From: JBFELO01 sp041552055
GTDB lineage: Bacteria; Acidobacteriota; Thermoanaerobaculia; Thermoanaerobaculales; Sulfomarinibacteraceae
Reading direction: 5' to 3'
Length of the DNA stretch: 38,861 nucleotides
Assembly (NCBI GenBank): GCA_041552055.1
Contig: JBFELO010000028.1
Span: 1-38,861 of the forward strand
Part shown: one piece after another, positions 22,839 through 31,258 of the stretch
Layout of the letters: the number at the start of each line of letters is the position of its first letter
How positions within the stretch are numbered: the stretch's first letter is position 1
Translations under genes and position numbers: made by a program
Notes under the pieces: model-generated
Database searches by the model: none
Told to the model about the DNA's origin: nothing
What the model saw: the letters and a program-made list of their open reading frames with translations, nothing else

Positions 22839-24140
22839 ATGCAACTCAAAGAAACCCTGAGGAAGAAGATCGAGGAGCACCGTCCCCGGACCGCACGTCT
22901 GCTGAAGGAATTCGGTGACGTCGAGATCTCCAAAGTCACGATCGCCCAGGCCATCGGCGGCGCTCGTGGTGTGCGGTGCCTGGTCACCGACGTCTCATAC
23001 CTCGACCCCTTCGAGGGCATACGCTTCCGGGGCAAGACGATTCCCGAGACCTTCGAGGCGCTGCCGATGGTTCCGGAGAAGGAGTACCCGTACGTCGAGG
23101 GCTTCTTCTACTACCTCATGACGAGCGAGATCCCCACAATGGAGCAGACTCTCGAGGTCGTCGAGGAGTTCAAGAAGCGCCGCAAGCTGCCGGACTACGT
23201 GAAGGACATCCTCCGTGCCATGCCGCGCGACACCCATCCGATGACGATGTTTTCGGCCGGCATCGTGGCGATGCAGCGCGAGTCCGAGTTCGTCAAGCGC
23301 TACAACGAGGGCATGAGCAAGTTCGACTACTGGGAACCGATGTTCGAAGACGTGCTCAATCTCCTGCCGAAGCTCCCGGTGCTGGCAGCGTTCATCTACC
23401 GCCTGAAGTACAAGGATGACGACCAGATCGAGGACGACCCGGCGCTCGATATGGGCGGCAACTTCGCTCACCAGATGGGCATCGATCCGCCGTACGACGA
23501 CGTGGCCCGGATGTACTTCATCCTGCACTCGGACCACGAGTCGGGCAACGTCTCCGCCCACACCACCCACCTCGTGGCGTCTGCGCTGTCGGACGCCTAC
23601 TACTCGTTGTCGGCCGGCATCAACGGGCTCGCCGGTCCGCTCCACGGCCTCGCCAATCAAGAGGTGTTGAGCTGGACCATGAAGTTCATGGACGGCCTCG
23701 GCGGCCAGGAGCCCACCGAGGAGGTCATCAAGAAGGCGTTGTGGGATACCCTCGACTCCGGTCAGGTCATCCCGGGCTACGGTCACGCGGTGCTTCGGAA
23801 GACGGACCCGCGCTACACCTCGCAACGGGAATTCTGCCTGAAGAACCTCCCCGACTACCCCCTGTTCAAGGTCATCAGCATGATCTACCAGGTCGCGCCG
23901 GGAGTGCTGCAGGAGCAGGGCAAGGCCAAGAACCCGTGGCCGAACGTCGATGCTCAGTCCGGTGTCATCCAGTGGTACTACGGGCTGACGGAGTGGGATT
24001 TCTACACGGTCCTGTTCGGGATCGGGCGTGCGATCGGTGTGCTCACCAACATCACCTGGGATCGCGCACTCGGCTATCCGATCGAACGGCCCAAATCAGT
24101 CACGACGGCGATGTTGGAGGAGTCGGCGGGAATCTCCTAG
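22839..24140 (+). CDS. gltA: Citrate synthase, mitochondrial (eukaryotic)-type
   Basis: 433-aa enzyme condensing acetyl-CoA and oxaloacetate at the entry to the TCA cycle. It has the complete catalytic set: HSDHESGNVSAHTTH (about 230-244), GPLHGLANQEV (His269) and the Asp in NVDAQSGVIQWYYGL. The segments SAGINGLAGPLHGLANQEVL and GYGHAVLRKTDPRYTSQREF closely resemble mitochondrial citrate synthases rather than the common NADH-regulated bacterial hexameric type. The start at 22839 (MQLKETLRKK) has AAGGAG 8 bp upstream. It is a monocistronic unit, bounded by a promoter at 22687 and a terminator at 24169. Confidence 0.95.
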   Translation: MQLKETLRKKIEEHRPRTARLLKEFGDVEISKVTIAQAIGGARGVRCLVTDVSYLDPFEGIRFRGKTIPETFEALPMVPEKEYPYVEGFFYYLMTSEIPTMEQTLEVVEEFKKRRKLPDYVKDILRAMPRDTHPMTMFSAGIVAMQRESEFVKRYNEGMSKFDYWEPMFEDVLNLLPKLPVLAAFIYRLKYKDDDQIEDDPALDMGGNFAHQMGIDPPYDDVARMYFILHSDHESGNVSAHTTHLVASALSDAYYSLSAGINGLAGPLHGLANQEVLSWTMKFMDGLGGQEPTEEVIKKALWDTLDSGQVIPGYGHAVLRKTDPRYTSQREFCLKNLPDYPLFKVISMIYQVAPGVLQEQGKAKNPWPNVDAQSGVIQWYYGLTEWDFYTVLFGIGRAIGVLTNITWDRALGYPIERPKSVTTAMLEESAGIS

Positions 24141-24168
24141 CCGCGGCGACGAGAGATTCGGAACCCAC

Positions 24169-24194
24169 GGGGCGCCGGTCAGGCGCCCCTTTTT
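24169..24194 (+). terminator. Rho-independent terminator after citrate synthase
   Basis: GGGGCGCC (24169-24176), loop GGTCA, GGCGCCCC (24182-24189), then TTTTT: a perfect 8-bp GC stem with a 5-T run, 28 bp past the gltA stop codon. Confidence 0.9.
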
Positions 24195-24407
24195 CTGGTC
24201 CGGCTCGAGCCGTTCCCGTGTAGCCTTGGGGGGCGGAATCGGCCACACCCGATCAGCGCCCGGGAGTGTCGTCTCCGATTCCTGCTGGATGCCCGATTCA
24301 CCCATCGAAACGGCGCGAGGGTTCGGTTACGGAGACGGGCTCTCCGCTCGAGTCAGTGGAAAGGGCGTGGCGCCGACCAGTGTCGTGACGCGATCGCAGA
24401 GAAGATC

Positions 24408-24938
24408 TCAGAGTCCTGCCGGTCCTCTGTCGATCTTGGCGAGATAGCCTGCTGCGACGCGCTCGGGCTCGTGCACACCGAGCAGTCTGGCGTACTGGAT
24501 GATGAAGCCCCGGACGTACACGGCGGCAGGCAGCTGTTCGGACTGTTCGTGTTCGATTTTCTCCAAGAGGCTGGGGCGGACCTTGATCTCCTCCGCGACC
24601 TGTGCCAGCGTCATCCCCTTGCTCAGGCGGTGATAGCGGAGGTGACGGCCCGGCTCGAGGTCCAGGGGGGGTTCCGGCCCTTCCGGGATCTGACCGAGTT
24701 CTTCGCGCTCCCCGCTCGTCTTGGCGGTGGCCCGTGCACCCATGATGGCTTGATAAGCCTCCTCGATCCGGTCGAGAAGTGCGATGCGATCGTCGTCTTC
24801 GATCAACGTGTACGTCGCCAGTGAATCCGACGCATACAGCGCCCGCCTCTCCCGGTAGGCGCGCCGCACGTCCTTCGGGTCTGCGCCCGGTTCGAGGCCG
24901 AGTACCTCCCAGTCCCTGCGGTGTGGTCTAGCCCGCAA
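24408..24938 (-). CDS. J-like plus helix-turn-helix (RodZ-type HTH) protein
   Basis: 176-aa cytoplasmic protein with two visible modules. Residues ~8-65 (DWEVLGLEPGADPKDVRRAY and following helices) resemble a DnaJ J-domain, but the HPD tripeptide is absent, so DnaK stimulation is unlikely. Residues ~98-165 (RHLRYHRLSKGMTLAQVAEE, then PSLLEKIEHEQSEQLPAAVY) form a Cro/RodZ-type HTH_25 domain. There is no membrane segment as in RodZ. The start is TTG at 24938, supported by GAGGAGGT five bases upstream inside the end of the ParA-like gene, which it overlaps by 11 bp. It likely works with that ATPase as a DNA- or protein-binding partner. Confidence 0.78.
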   Translation of the reverse strand: MRARPHRRDWEVLGLEPGADPKDVRRAYRERRALYASDSLATYTLIEDDDRIALLDRIEEAYQAIMGARATAKTSGEREELGQIPEGPEPPLDLEPGRHLRYHRLSKGMTLAQVAEEIKVRPSLLEKIEHEQSEQLPAAVYVRGFIIQYARLLGVHEPERVAAGYLAKIDRGPAGL

Positions 24939-25881
24939 GATCGACCTCCTCGATGTCAGTCAGGAGATGAGTGATCGACCGCAGCGACCGCACGAACGGG
25001 CTTTCCGGATACAGCGTGGCGGCGGGACGGCGCTCCTGAACCGATCGCGCCAGCAATCGGTCGGTCGGGATGTGCCCGAGACAACCCATCTCGTTGCCGA
25101 AGTAGTCGCGGCAGGCGGTACAGATCTCGGTGCCGAGCTTTTGATCGTCCGGGCGCTCGATGCGGTTGACGAGCAGTGCAGGATTGAACGTCGATGACTC
25201 GGCGAGGACACCGGCCCCCGCGATCGGATCGATGAGCATGACCCGGGTGATGAGATCTCTCGGCGAACGGATGGGCCGCCCGTCACGTTCCTGCATCGCC
25301 TGATTGATGGCGGTGCGCACCCTGTGACGGGGCTCGGCACGCTTGAGCTTTCTGAAAAACGCGGCCTTCAGGAAGTGATAGGCGTTCTCGACCGAGGTCG
25401 CCTCGGGCGTGACGACCAGGATTCCCCGACGGGCCGCCAGGAAGAAGTCCAGCACGTTGAACGCCGAGCCTGCGCCAAGGTCGAGGATCACATGATCTGC
25501 CGGCAGCGCGGAAACGTGACGCAGGATCTTGGTCTTTTGCGTGTGCTTGGGATTCGCCATCTCAAGAAGCGCGCGTGCTCCGCTCACCAGCCAGAGCTGC
25601 TCGTGCGCCGTGGGCATCATGATCTCGTCCAGCTTTTTGACGCGCCGCGCGATGAAGTCCGAGAGGGTCGCCTGCGGGTTCGCGATGCCGAGCAAGGTGT
25701 GGAGGTTGGCGCCGCCGAGGTCCGCATCGACCAGAACGACTCGGTGGCCCGCCTCGGCGAGGACAACTCCGAGGTTCGCGGCGATGACGGACTTGCCTAC
25801 CCCACCTTTCCCGCCGCCCACCGCCCAGATCCTGGGGAGGGACGTACTGCAGTGCTCCATTGAATCCGCCGCCGTGGTCAT
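24928..25881 (-). CDS. MinD/ParA-like P-loop ATPase
   Basis: 317-aa ATPase. The deviant Walker A is GGGKGGVGKSVIAANLG (Lys25 and Lys30), Walker A' is VVLVDADLGGANLHTLLG, and the switch-II/Walker B strand is ADHVILDLGAGSAFNVLDFF. A C-terminal region has IDPIAGAGVLAESSTFNPAL and a cysteine cluster (Cys254, Cys257, Cys267 in EICTACRDYFGNEMGC), unusual for ParA and reminiscent of FlhG/MinD-related proteins. No flagellar or plasmid-partition genes are nearby. The start is uncertain: 25881 (MTTAADSMEH) and 25972 (with GGTGG upstream) are both possible. Translationally overlaps the J/HTH gene. Confidence 0.85.
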   Translation of the reverse strand: MTTAADSMEHCSTSLPRIWAVGGGKGGVGKSVIAANLGVVLAEAGHRVVLVDADLGGANLHTLLGIANPQATLSDFIARRVKKLDEIMMPTAHEQLWLVSGARALLEMANPKHTQKTKILRHVSALPADHVILDLGAGSAFNVLDFFLAARRGILVVTPEATSVENAYHFLKAAFFRKLKRAEPRHRVRTAINQAMQERDGRPIRSPRDLITRVMLIDPIAGAGVLAESSTFNPALLVNRIERPDDQKLGTEICTACRDYFGNEMGCLGHIPTDRLLARSVQERRPAATLYPESPFVRSLRSITHLLTDIEEVDLAG

Positions 25882-26457
25882 GATTGAAAGGGTTGGGGGA
25901 CCGGCATGGCACCGCCCGGACGTGAAACGAGGACGATTTGAACCAATCTCACCTGGTGTCATCTTACCACCGGCAGATTCGTGACCCGGATCACGTCTCG
26001 AAATGCGGATGGGGGTGATGGTTGTTCCGTAACTTAGACAAACTCGACAGCGATCGAGCGCACGGCGCTCGATGGGAAGGGCGAGCCAGTGAAAGAGGCC
26101 AGACAGTACGGCGAGCGCAACGACCACGACACGCGAAGACAGCGCACCCGACGGACGCTTCAGGCGGCTTCCCTGGGATCGCCATTCTTCCAAGAGAGCT
26201 GGAGCGCCGGCGCCCCGCTCAACTGGGTGGAGTTCGTAGAGCGCGGGAAAGCGGAGAAAACGTCTCGACCTGCCGCTGACAGCGCGATCGGAGAACCGTG
26301 ACGCCGAGTATCCCGGCCTAGCCCGCAGCCTTCTGCTGCGGCCACCGACGCAACGACCCCCAAAGCCCCCGCCCGATCCAGGTGGAACCATTTCCGGTTC
26401 CTCTGATCGGACCGAAGAACAATATTTGATCTATCTTGTGCAATTTTTCACATGAAA

Positions 26458-26486
26458 TTGCGGCACCCTTCGAAATGTGTTAGTAT
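26458..26486 (+). promoter_or_regulatory. Possible promoter of the KamA-family gene
   Basis: TTGCGG (26458-26463), 17-bp spacer, TAGTAT (26481-26486). The match is moderate, but it lies in the only AT-rich patch of this region, 100 bp before the start codon. Confidence 0.45.
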
Positions 26487-26492
26487 GAATTG

Positions 26493-26506
26493 AAAACACG
26501 TGTTTT
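26493..26506. promoter_or_regulatory. Perfect 14-bp palindrome AAAACACGTGTTTT, possible operator
   Basis: It sits 6 bp after the predicted -10 box, that is around the expected transcript start of the KamA gene. That position suits a repressor site. No regulator gene is adjacent that would name the ligand. Confidence 0.5.
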
Positions 26507-26585
26507 TTCAACGGCGCCTGACATGCCCCGTACGGCATGGGCAGCGAGAGAGGTGCCGATTGAAGCCGACGAAAGGGGGTGACCG

Positions 26586-27962
26586 ATGGTGCAACTCGAT
26601 CAACCCCGATTTCGGCCATACGGTCGGAAGCAGATCGATACGCTTCCGCAGTTGGAGGGGATTTCCCGGGATCAACGGATCGCTCTCAAGGCTGTGTCCG
26701 CCGTAGTGCCGTTTCGGGTCAACGACTACATTCTCGACGAGCTCATCGATTGGGACGATGTCCCGACCGATCCCATCTACCAGCTCACATTTCCCCAGGC
26801 CGGAATGTTGAACCACTCCGAGTTCGTCCGCATGCAGGACATGGTGGTGTCGGGCGCCGACCACGACCAGGTCGCGCGATCCGCACGGGGCATCCAGATG
26901 CGGATGAACCCGCACCCCGGTGGCCAGTTGCAGCTCAACGTTCCCACGGTGGACGGTGAACCGCTGCCGGGCTGTCAGCACAAGTACCGCGAGACGGTGC
27001 TGTACTTCCCGGCGCAGGGCCAGACGTGCCACGCCTTCTGTACCTACTGCTTCAGATGGCCTCAATTCGTTGGCATCGAGCGGATCAAGTTCGCGAGCGG
27101 AGAAGCGGAGAACCTGGTGGCCTACCTTCGGGAGCACACCGAGGTGACCGACGTGTTGGTCACGGGTGGCGACCCGATGATCATGGCCAGTCAAGTGCTG
27201 CGTCGGATCCTGGAACCGCTCAGCGGCGAGGGGCTCGAGCACGTCCAGTCGATCCGCATCGGCAGCAAGGCGCTCTCCTACTGGCCGCACCGGTTTACCA
27301 CCGACCCGGATGCCGACGACGTGCTGCGTCTGTTCGCGCAGATCGTCGCCAGCGGCCGCCAGCTCGCCTTCATGGCCCACCTCTCCCACCCCCGGGAGCT
27401 GCAAACGCGCGAGGTCGAGCGGGCGATGCGGCGGATCCTCGAGACGGGTGCGGTGATCCGAACCCAGGCGCCGTTGTTGCACCACATCAACGATGATCCT
27501 GACTGCTGGGCAGAGATGTGGAATCGACAGGTCCGGCTCGGAGCCGTGCCCTACTACATGTTTGTGGCGCGAGATACAGGACCGCGACACTACTTCGAGG
27601 TCCCGCTGGCGCGCGGCCTGCGGATCTTCACGGCCGCGTACTCCCAGGTCTCGGGCCTGGCCCGCACCGTGCGAGGACCTTCGATGTCGGCCACGCCCGG
27701 CAAGGTCCTGGTCGACGGTGTGACCACGATCGGAGACGAAAAGGTCTTCGTGCTGAAGATGATCCAGGGAAGGGACACGAGCTGGGTGAATCGGGTTTTC
27801 TTCGCGTGCTTCGACTCTCAGGCGGCATGGCTCGACGAGCTGGAGCCGGTGTTCGGCGACCGAGAGTTCTTTTTCGACCCCTACATGAGGGCCCTTGATC
27901 GAGGCGTCTGGGTCCCGGAGTGGCAGGAGGAGGACGACCTGTCCGCTTGCGAGGGTGCGTAA
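26586..27962 (+). CDS. KamA-family radical SAM protein (lysine 2,3-aminomutase-like, divergent)
   Basis: 458-aa radical SAM enzyme. The [4Fe-4S]-binding motif is CHAFCTYC (Cys148, Cys152, Cys155), the KamA-type CxxxCxxCFR arrangement, where classical lysine aminomutase has CRYCFRK. LVTGGDPMIMASQVLRRIL is the GGE-like SAM-binding strand, and IRIGSKALSYWPHRFT matches the family IRIHTR-type region. A likely PLP-binding lysine lies in MSATPGKVLVDGV. Aminomutases of this family shift an amino group from alpha to beta carbon; substrate (lysine or other) is not assured given the differences. The ATG follows AAAGGGGGTGA. An SDR gene follows after 79 bp. Confidence 0.85.
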   Translation: MVQLDQPRFRPYGRKQIDTLPQLEGISRDQRIALKAVSAVVPFRVNDYILDELIDWDDVPTDPIYQLTFPQAGMLNHSEFVRMQDMVVSGADHDQVARSARGIQMRMNPHPGGQLQLNVPTVDGEPLPGCQHKYRETVLYFPAQGQTCHAFCTYCFRWPQFVGIERIKFASGEAENLVAYLREHTEVTDVLVTGGDPMIMASQVLRRILEPLSGEGLEHVQSIRIGSKALSYWPHRFTTDPDADDVLRLFAQIVASGRQLAFMAHLSHPRELQTREVERAMRRILETGAVIRTQAPLLHHINDDPDCWAEMWNRQVRLGAVPYYMFVARDTGPRHYFEVPLARGLRIFTAAYSQVSGLARTVRGPSMSATPGKVLVDGVTTIGDEKVFVLKMIQGRDTSWVNRVFFACFDSQAAWLDELEPVFGDREFFFDPYMRALDRGVWVPEWQEEDDLSACEGA

Positions 27963-27998
27963 AGCGGGAGATCGCGAGGATGATGGCGGCTAGAATGG

Positions 27999-28024
27999 AG
28001 CCCCGCCGTGGCGGGGCTCGTTTA
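27999..28024 (+). terminator. Strong hairpin after the KamA gene, possible terminator
   Basis: GAGCCCCGCC-GT-GGCGGGGCTC (27999-28020), a perfect 10-bp palindromic stem, followed only by GTTT. It may terminate the KamA transcript or act as an attenuating structure before the SDR gene, which starts 21 bp later. Confidence 0.55.
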
Positions 28025-28041
28025 CCGTCGAGGAGGGAAGG

Positions 28042-28830
28042 ATGTCACTGAGGGGTCTGCGAGTCCTTGTGACCGGTGCATCGAGTGGCATCGGGGAGGC
28101 GTGTGTCCGAACGTTCGCGGGCGAGGGTTGTCATCTGTTGCTCGTGGCGAGGCGTCTCGACCGAATTGACGAGCTCGCACGGCACTGTCGCGAAGAGCAC
28201 GCAGTCGAGGTCCTCACGGCAGCGATCGACGTGCGGGATCGGACGGCGGTCGAGTCGTGGATCGGCGCCCTCGAATCCGACTGGCGTGACATAGACGTGC
28301 TGGTCAACAACGCCGGACTCGCCAGGGGACTGGCTCCGCTACATGAGGGAAATGTCGAGGACTGGGAGGAGATGATCGACACCAACCTTAAGGGCCTCCT
28401 GTACGTGACGCGATCGGTCCTTCGCGGCATGGTGGCGCGAGGGAGGGGACACGTGATCAACATCGGCTCGATCGCCGGCCACGAGAGCTACGCCGGAGGT
28501 AATGTCTACTGCGCCACTAAACACGCCGTGACGGGCCTCACCCGAGCTCTCGCGATCGACACCCTCGGCAGCGGAGTCAGGCTATCCTCCGTGGATCCGG
28601 GTCTGGTCGATACAGAGTTCTCGGAAGTGCGGTTTCACGGTGACCGCGGTCGAGCCAGGTCTGTCTACCAGGGTCTCAGGCCCCTCGGTGCTCACGACGT
28701 GGCCGAGGCTGTGCTGTTCTGTGCGACTCGGCCGCCGCATGCGAACGTGCGCGAGCTCATCCTGTTGCCGTCCGCGCAGGCAGGTTCGGTTCACGTCCAC
28801 CGAGAACGGGGCGGTGAGAGCGGCAATTGA
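28042..28830 (+). CDS. Short-chain dehydrogenase/reductase (YdfG-like)
   Basis: 262-aa classical SDR. The NAD(P) glycine motif is TGASSGIG (11-18), Arg residues after strand 2 (VARRLDR) favour NADP, NNAG is at 89-92, and the catalytic residues are Ser143, Tyr156 and Lys160 (YCATK). IDVRDRTAV and the C-terminal ILLPSAQAGSVHVHRE resemble YdfG-type 3-hydroxy acid/serine dehydrogenases, which oxidise beta-hydroxy acids. The ATG has GAGGAGGGAAGG upstream. It lies downstream of the KamA gene, separated by a strong hairpin, so co-transcription is uncertain. Confidence 0.9.
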   Translation: MSLRGLRVLVTGASSGIGEACVRTFAGEGCHLLLVARRLDRIDELARHCREEHAVEVLTAAIDVRDRTAVESWIGALESDWRDIDVLVNNAGLARGLAPLHEGNVEDWEEMIDTNLKGLLYVTRSVLRGMVARGRGHVINIGSIAGHESYAGGNVYCATKHAVTGLTRALAIDTLGSGVRLSSVDPGLVDTEFSEVRFHGDRGRARSVYQGLRPLGAHDVAEAVLFCATRPPHANVRELILLPSAQAGSVHVHRERGGESGN

Positions 28831-28927
28831 CCGGGGACGAAGTGCAGCCAGTCGTTTCACGCCTCGCGTCAGGCCCCTTCGAAGTGCGAAGAAGCTTGGG
28901 CTTTGATGTCGGCGCCAGGTGGATGGA

Positions 28928-30481
28928 ATGGGCTCCCAGCTGACGGTCGTGTTGCTGACGGCGTTCGCCGCCCTCGTGCTGGTAGCGGCCTTCGGACAGT
29001 TCAAGGGCGGCAGGACAACTGCCACGATCGTGCTGATCGTGGCCGCCGCGGGTGTCCTGCGGTTTGCCGCCGCGACGGACCGGTACCTTCATCCTTGGGA
29101 CGAGCGATATCACGCGCTTGTCGCAAAGAACATGGTCGAGGAGCCGCTCAGGCCGACGCTGTATAAGACTCCCGTGCTCCGCTACGACCACAGACACTGG
29201 TACGAAAACCACATCTGGCTTCACAAGCCGCCTGCCACGCTTTGGGCCATGGCTGCGAGCATGCGTCTGTTTGGCATTACCGAACTCGCGATTCGCCTGC
29301 CGAGCATCCTGCTTTCAACCTTTGCGATCCTGTGCACCTGGAGCATCGGCCGTCGGGTATTTGACGAGCAGACTGGCGTTCTCGCGGCGTCGCTGCATGC
29401 GATCGACGGTCAGCTACTCGACCTTGCCGGAGGGCGTATGCCGACCGATCATGTGGACACGATGACGGTCGCGTTCATCGCGATGGGCTGTTCCCTCGCA
29501 TTTGCAGGGGGCTCAGAACGGCCTTGGATGCGCGCCATCGGCACGGGTCTGGTGACCGGACTTGCCTTGCTGACCAAGTCGTTCGTCGGGCTGTTGATCC
29601 CGGTCGTATGGCTGGTCGCTCGCTGGCACCGCGATCAGGTGCCGCGCGTCATCGGGCAGGTGATAGTGATCGGGATCGTGGCGGCCGCAATCTGGCTGCC
29701 GTGGCAGGTGCACGTTTACCGGAGTTTCCCGCAGGAAGCGAAGTGGGAGGCGGAGTACGGTCTGCGCCACTTCGTTGAAGTCCTGGAGGGGCATGAACAT
29801 CCGCCATGGTATTACTTCGAACGCCTCGCACGGACGAGCGGGTGGTTCGCGCTGGCCGCTGTGGCGTGGTTCATCGGCGTCGTCTTTTCGTCAAGTGTTC
29901 GGCCAGGCAGGCGAGCCATCCTCGTTTGGATCGCACTGCCCTACGGGGTTTTTTCGCTCGCGGCGACCAAGATGCCCGCGTACACCGCGGTTGCGGCACC
30001 GGCTGTGTTTCTCGTCGTGGCTGCTTTCTGGTGGAGGATGCGAGAGGTTCTGCGGAGAGCGTCAAATCGGCCGTTGTTCGGTTGGTGCCTCATCACGGTG
30101 CTCGTGCTGACGTTGCTGCTGCCGGGGATTCACTCGGTGGAACGACTCAAGCTTCACGGCGGGTACGATCGCGATCCTCAGTGGGCGGAGACGATCCGCC
30201 GGCTACCGCAGCGACTCGGTGAACAGCCGACCGTGATCTTCGAGTCGAGCCATCCGATTGAAACGATGTTCTACACGGACTACATCGCGTACTCCCGCGC
30301 GGAGCCTCGACCCAGGGTGGCCGACAGGTTGAGACGGGAGGGCTATCGCGTGCTCGTTGACGAGGGAGGGTCGGTGCCCCGCGAGGCCGCATCAGGTGAG
30401 AGCCGGGCGGAGGCCATTGCGGGTGAGGGGTTGTCGCGCCGTCAACCTGCCGGGATGCCCGCCTCGAGCAGCACCCGGTAG
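28928..30481 (+). CDS. GT39/ArnT-like membrane glycosyltransferase
   Basis: 517-aa polytopic membrane protein with roughly ten hydrophobic segments. The catalytic Asp-Glu pair of the GT-C fold is in LHPWDERYHALVAKNMVEEP (Asp58-Glu59), followed by HKPPATLWAMAASMRLFG and a typical IRLPSILLSTFAIL helix. Such enzymes move a sugar from a polyprenyl-phosphate donor to lipid A or protein. The C-terminal periplasmic domain ends in a basic Ser/Arg tail. ATG at 28928 is preferred over GTG at 28919 because AGGTGG sits 6 bp upstream of it. The 3' end overlaps the convergent DUF2155 gene by 40 bp. Confidence 0.88.
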   Translation: MGSQLTVVLLTAFAALVLVAAFGQFKGGRTTATIVLIVAAAGVLRFAAATDRYLHPWDERYHALVAKNMVEEPLRPTLYKTPVLRYDHRHWYENHIWLHKPPATLWAMAASMRLFGITELAIRLPSILLSTFAILCTWSIGRRVFDEQTGVLAASLHAIDGQLLDLAGGRMPTDHVDTMTVAFIAMGCSLAFAGGSERPWMRAIGTGLVTGLALLTKSFVGLLIPVVWLVARWHRDQVPRVIGQVIVIGIVAAAIWLPWQVHVYRSFPQEAKWEAEYGLRHFVEVLEGHEHPPWYYFERLARTSGWFALAAVAWFIGVVFSSSVRPGRRAILVWIALPYGVFSLAATKMPAYTAVAAPAVFLVVAAFWWRMREVLRRASNRPLFGWCLITVLVLTLLLPGIHSVERLKLHGGYDRDPQWAETIRRLPQRLGEQPTVIFESSHPIETMFYTDYIAYSRAEPRPRVADRLRREGYRVLVDEGGSVPREAASGESRAEAIAGEGLSRRQPAGMPASSSTR

Positions 30482-31023
30482 CGATCGTGCGGGTACGGAT
30501 GAATGTCTGGCATGGTTGCGAAGAGCCACCCCTCGTACGGCTCGGCACCCTGCTCGGAGATCACGACACGGGCTGCCGGATTTGCCGGATCGGGCGACCG
30601 ACTCGTGATGCCGGCCTCGTCCATCACGAAATCCGGGATGTAGCTTTCGGCGATGAGTGTCAGCCCGGAATCGCCAAGCGTCGTGGCTTCCCCGAGCGAA
30701 ATGTCATAGCGCTCCGATTCGCCCGTCGTGGAATCCACGACGCGGACCCTGACCCCGCTCCACGCGGTCCGAATGTCCTCCGGGAGTCGGATCTCGGCAT
30801 TGACGCCGGACGGGCGGGCTCCCTGCATCTCGGCCATCGCCTTCGCGTGCGTGTCGTCGGACGGCATCGAGTTCAAGTTGCCGTGGAGATCATCATCGGG
30901 CGTGCTCTCGGGTACCGACGCCTGGTTGGTCTGGTCCTCGGCAGGGTTCGACTGTGGCGCACGCTGTGCACAGCCGATGAACGCGAGCAGGAAAATCACG
31001 GTCGTTGCGGTTCGATATCTCAT
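30442..31023 (-). CDS. DUF2155-family lipoprotein
   Basis: 193-aa exported protein: signal peptide RTATTVIFLLAFIGC with a lipobox Cys, an acidic linker (PAEDQTNQASVPESTPDDDL), then a DUF2155-like domain of ~110 residues. Its pattern is VRVRVVDSTTGESERYDISL, YIPDFVMDEAGITSRS, NPAARVVISEQG, YEGWLFATMPDIHPYPHDRY. The function of DUF2155 is unknown; many members are periplasmic. The ATG has GGAGGGGTG upstream. The C-terminal 13 codons overlap the end of the glycosyltransferase gene on the opposite strand. Confidence 0.75.
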   Translation of the reverse strand: MRYRTATTVIFLLAFIGCAQRAPQSNPAEDQTNQASVPESTPDDDLHGNLNSMPSDDTHAKAMAEMQGARPSGVNAEIRLPEDIRTAWSGVRVRVVDSTTGESERYDISLGEATTLGDSGLTLIAESYIPDFVMDEAGITSRSPDPANPAARVVISEQGAEPYEGWLFATMPDIHPYPHDRYRVLLEAGIPAG

Positions 31024-31258
31024 CACCCCTCCGGGGAGTGGATTATATCGGTTTGCGGCTATCGAGGGGGCGTCTCGGGCAAAGAGAACCAGGGCCTGAG
31101 GACCCAAGAACTGGCCTCTGGTTCCTTCATGCGGGCGGTCGGGACCGCAAATTCTCCCGAGTCCCTCGGTCCCAATCTGCTTGTCATCGCCCGGGGGCAC
31201 CGATAGCATATGCCAACTCGTGCCCGCGGTTCAGCGCGCGCGACTAGGGGGACGGTCG

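Larger units (their letters stand above)
25882..26585. other. 704-bp intergenic region between divergent ATPase and KamA genes
   Basis: No confident gene. It holds a hairpin ATCGAGCGC-ACG-GCGCTCGAT (26053-26073, 9-bp perfect stem, no T-run), a 70-codon frame starting GTG at 26089 that I do not accept as proven, and an AT-rich patch from ~26400 to 26510 carrying the likely KamA promoter and a palindrome. The left ~90 bp may be the N-terminus of the ATPase if its upstream start is used. Confidence 0.5.

Noticed and set aside
26053..26073. Terminator at the 9-bp perfect hairpin
   Set aside because: No T-run follows on either strand and no gene ends just before it.
26089..26301. 70-codon open frame with GTG start in the ATPase-KamA intergenic region
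   Set aside because: Weak ribosome-binding site, competing open frames in the same stretch and no recognisable domain. Codon third positions are GC-rich, but that is true of most of this DNA. It could be real; a homology search would decide.
31024..31258. Glycine or other riboswitch ahead of the AGCS symporter
   Set aside because: There is a hairpin (31086-31124), but none of the conserved glycine riboswitch core segments could be found in the leader.
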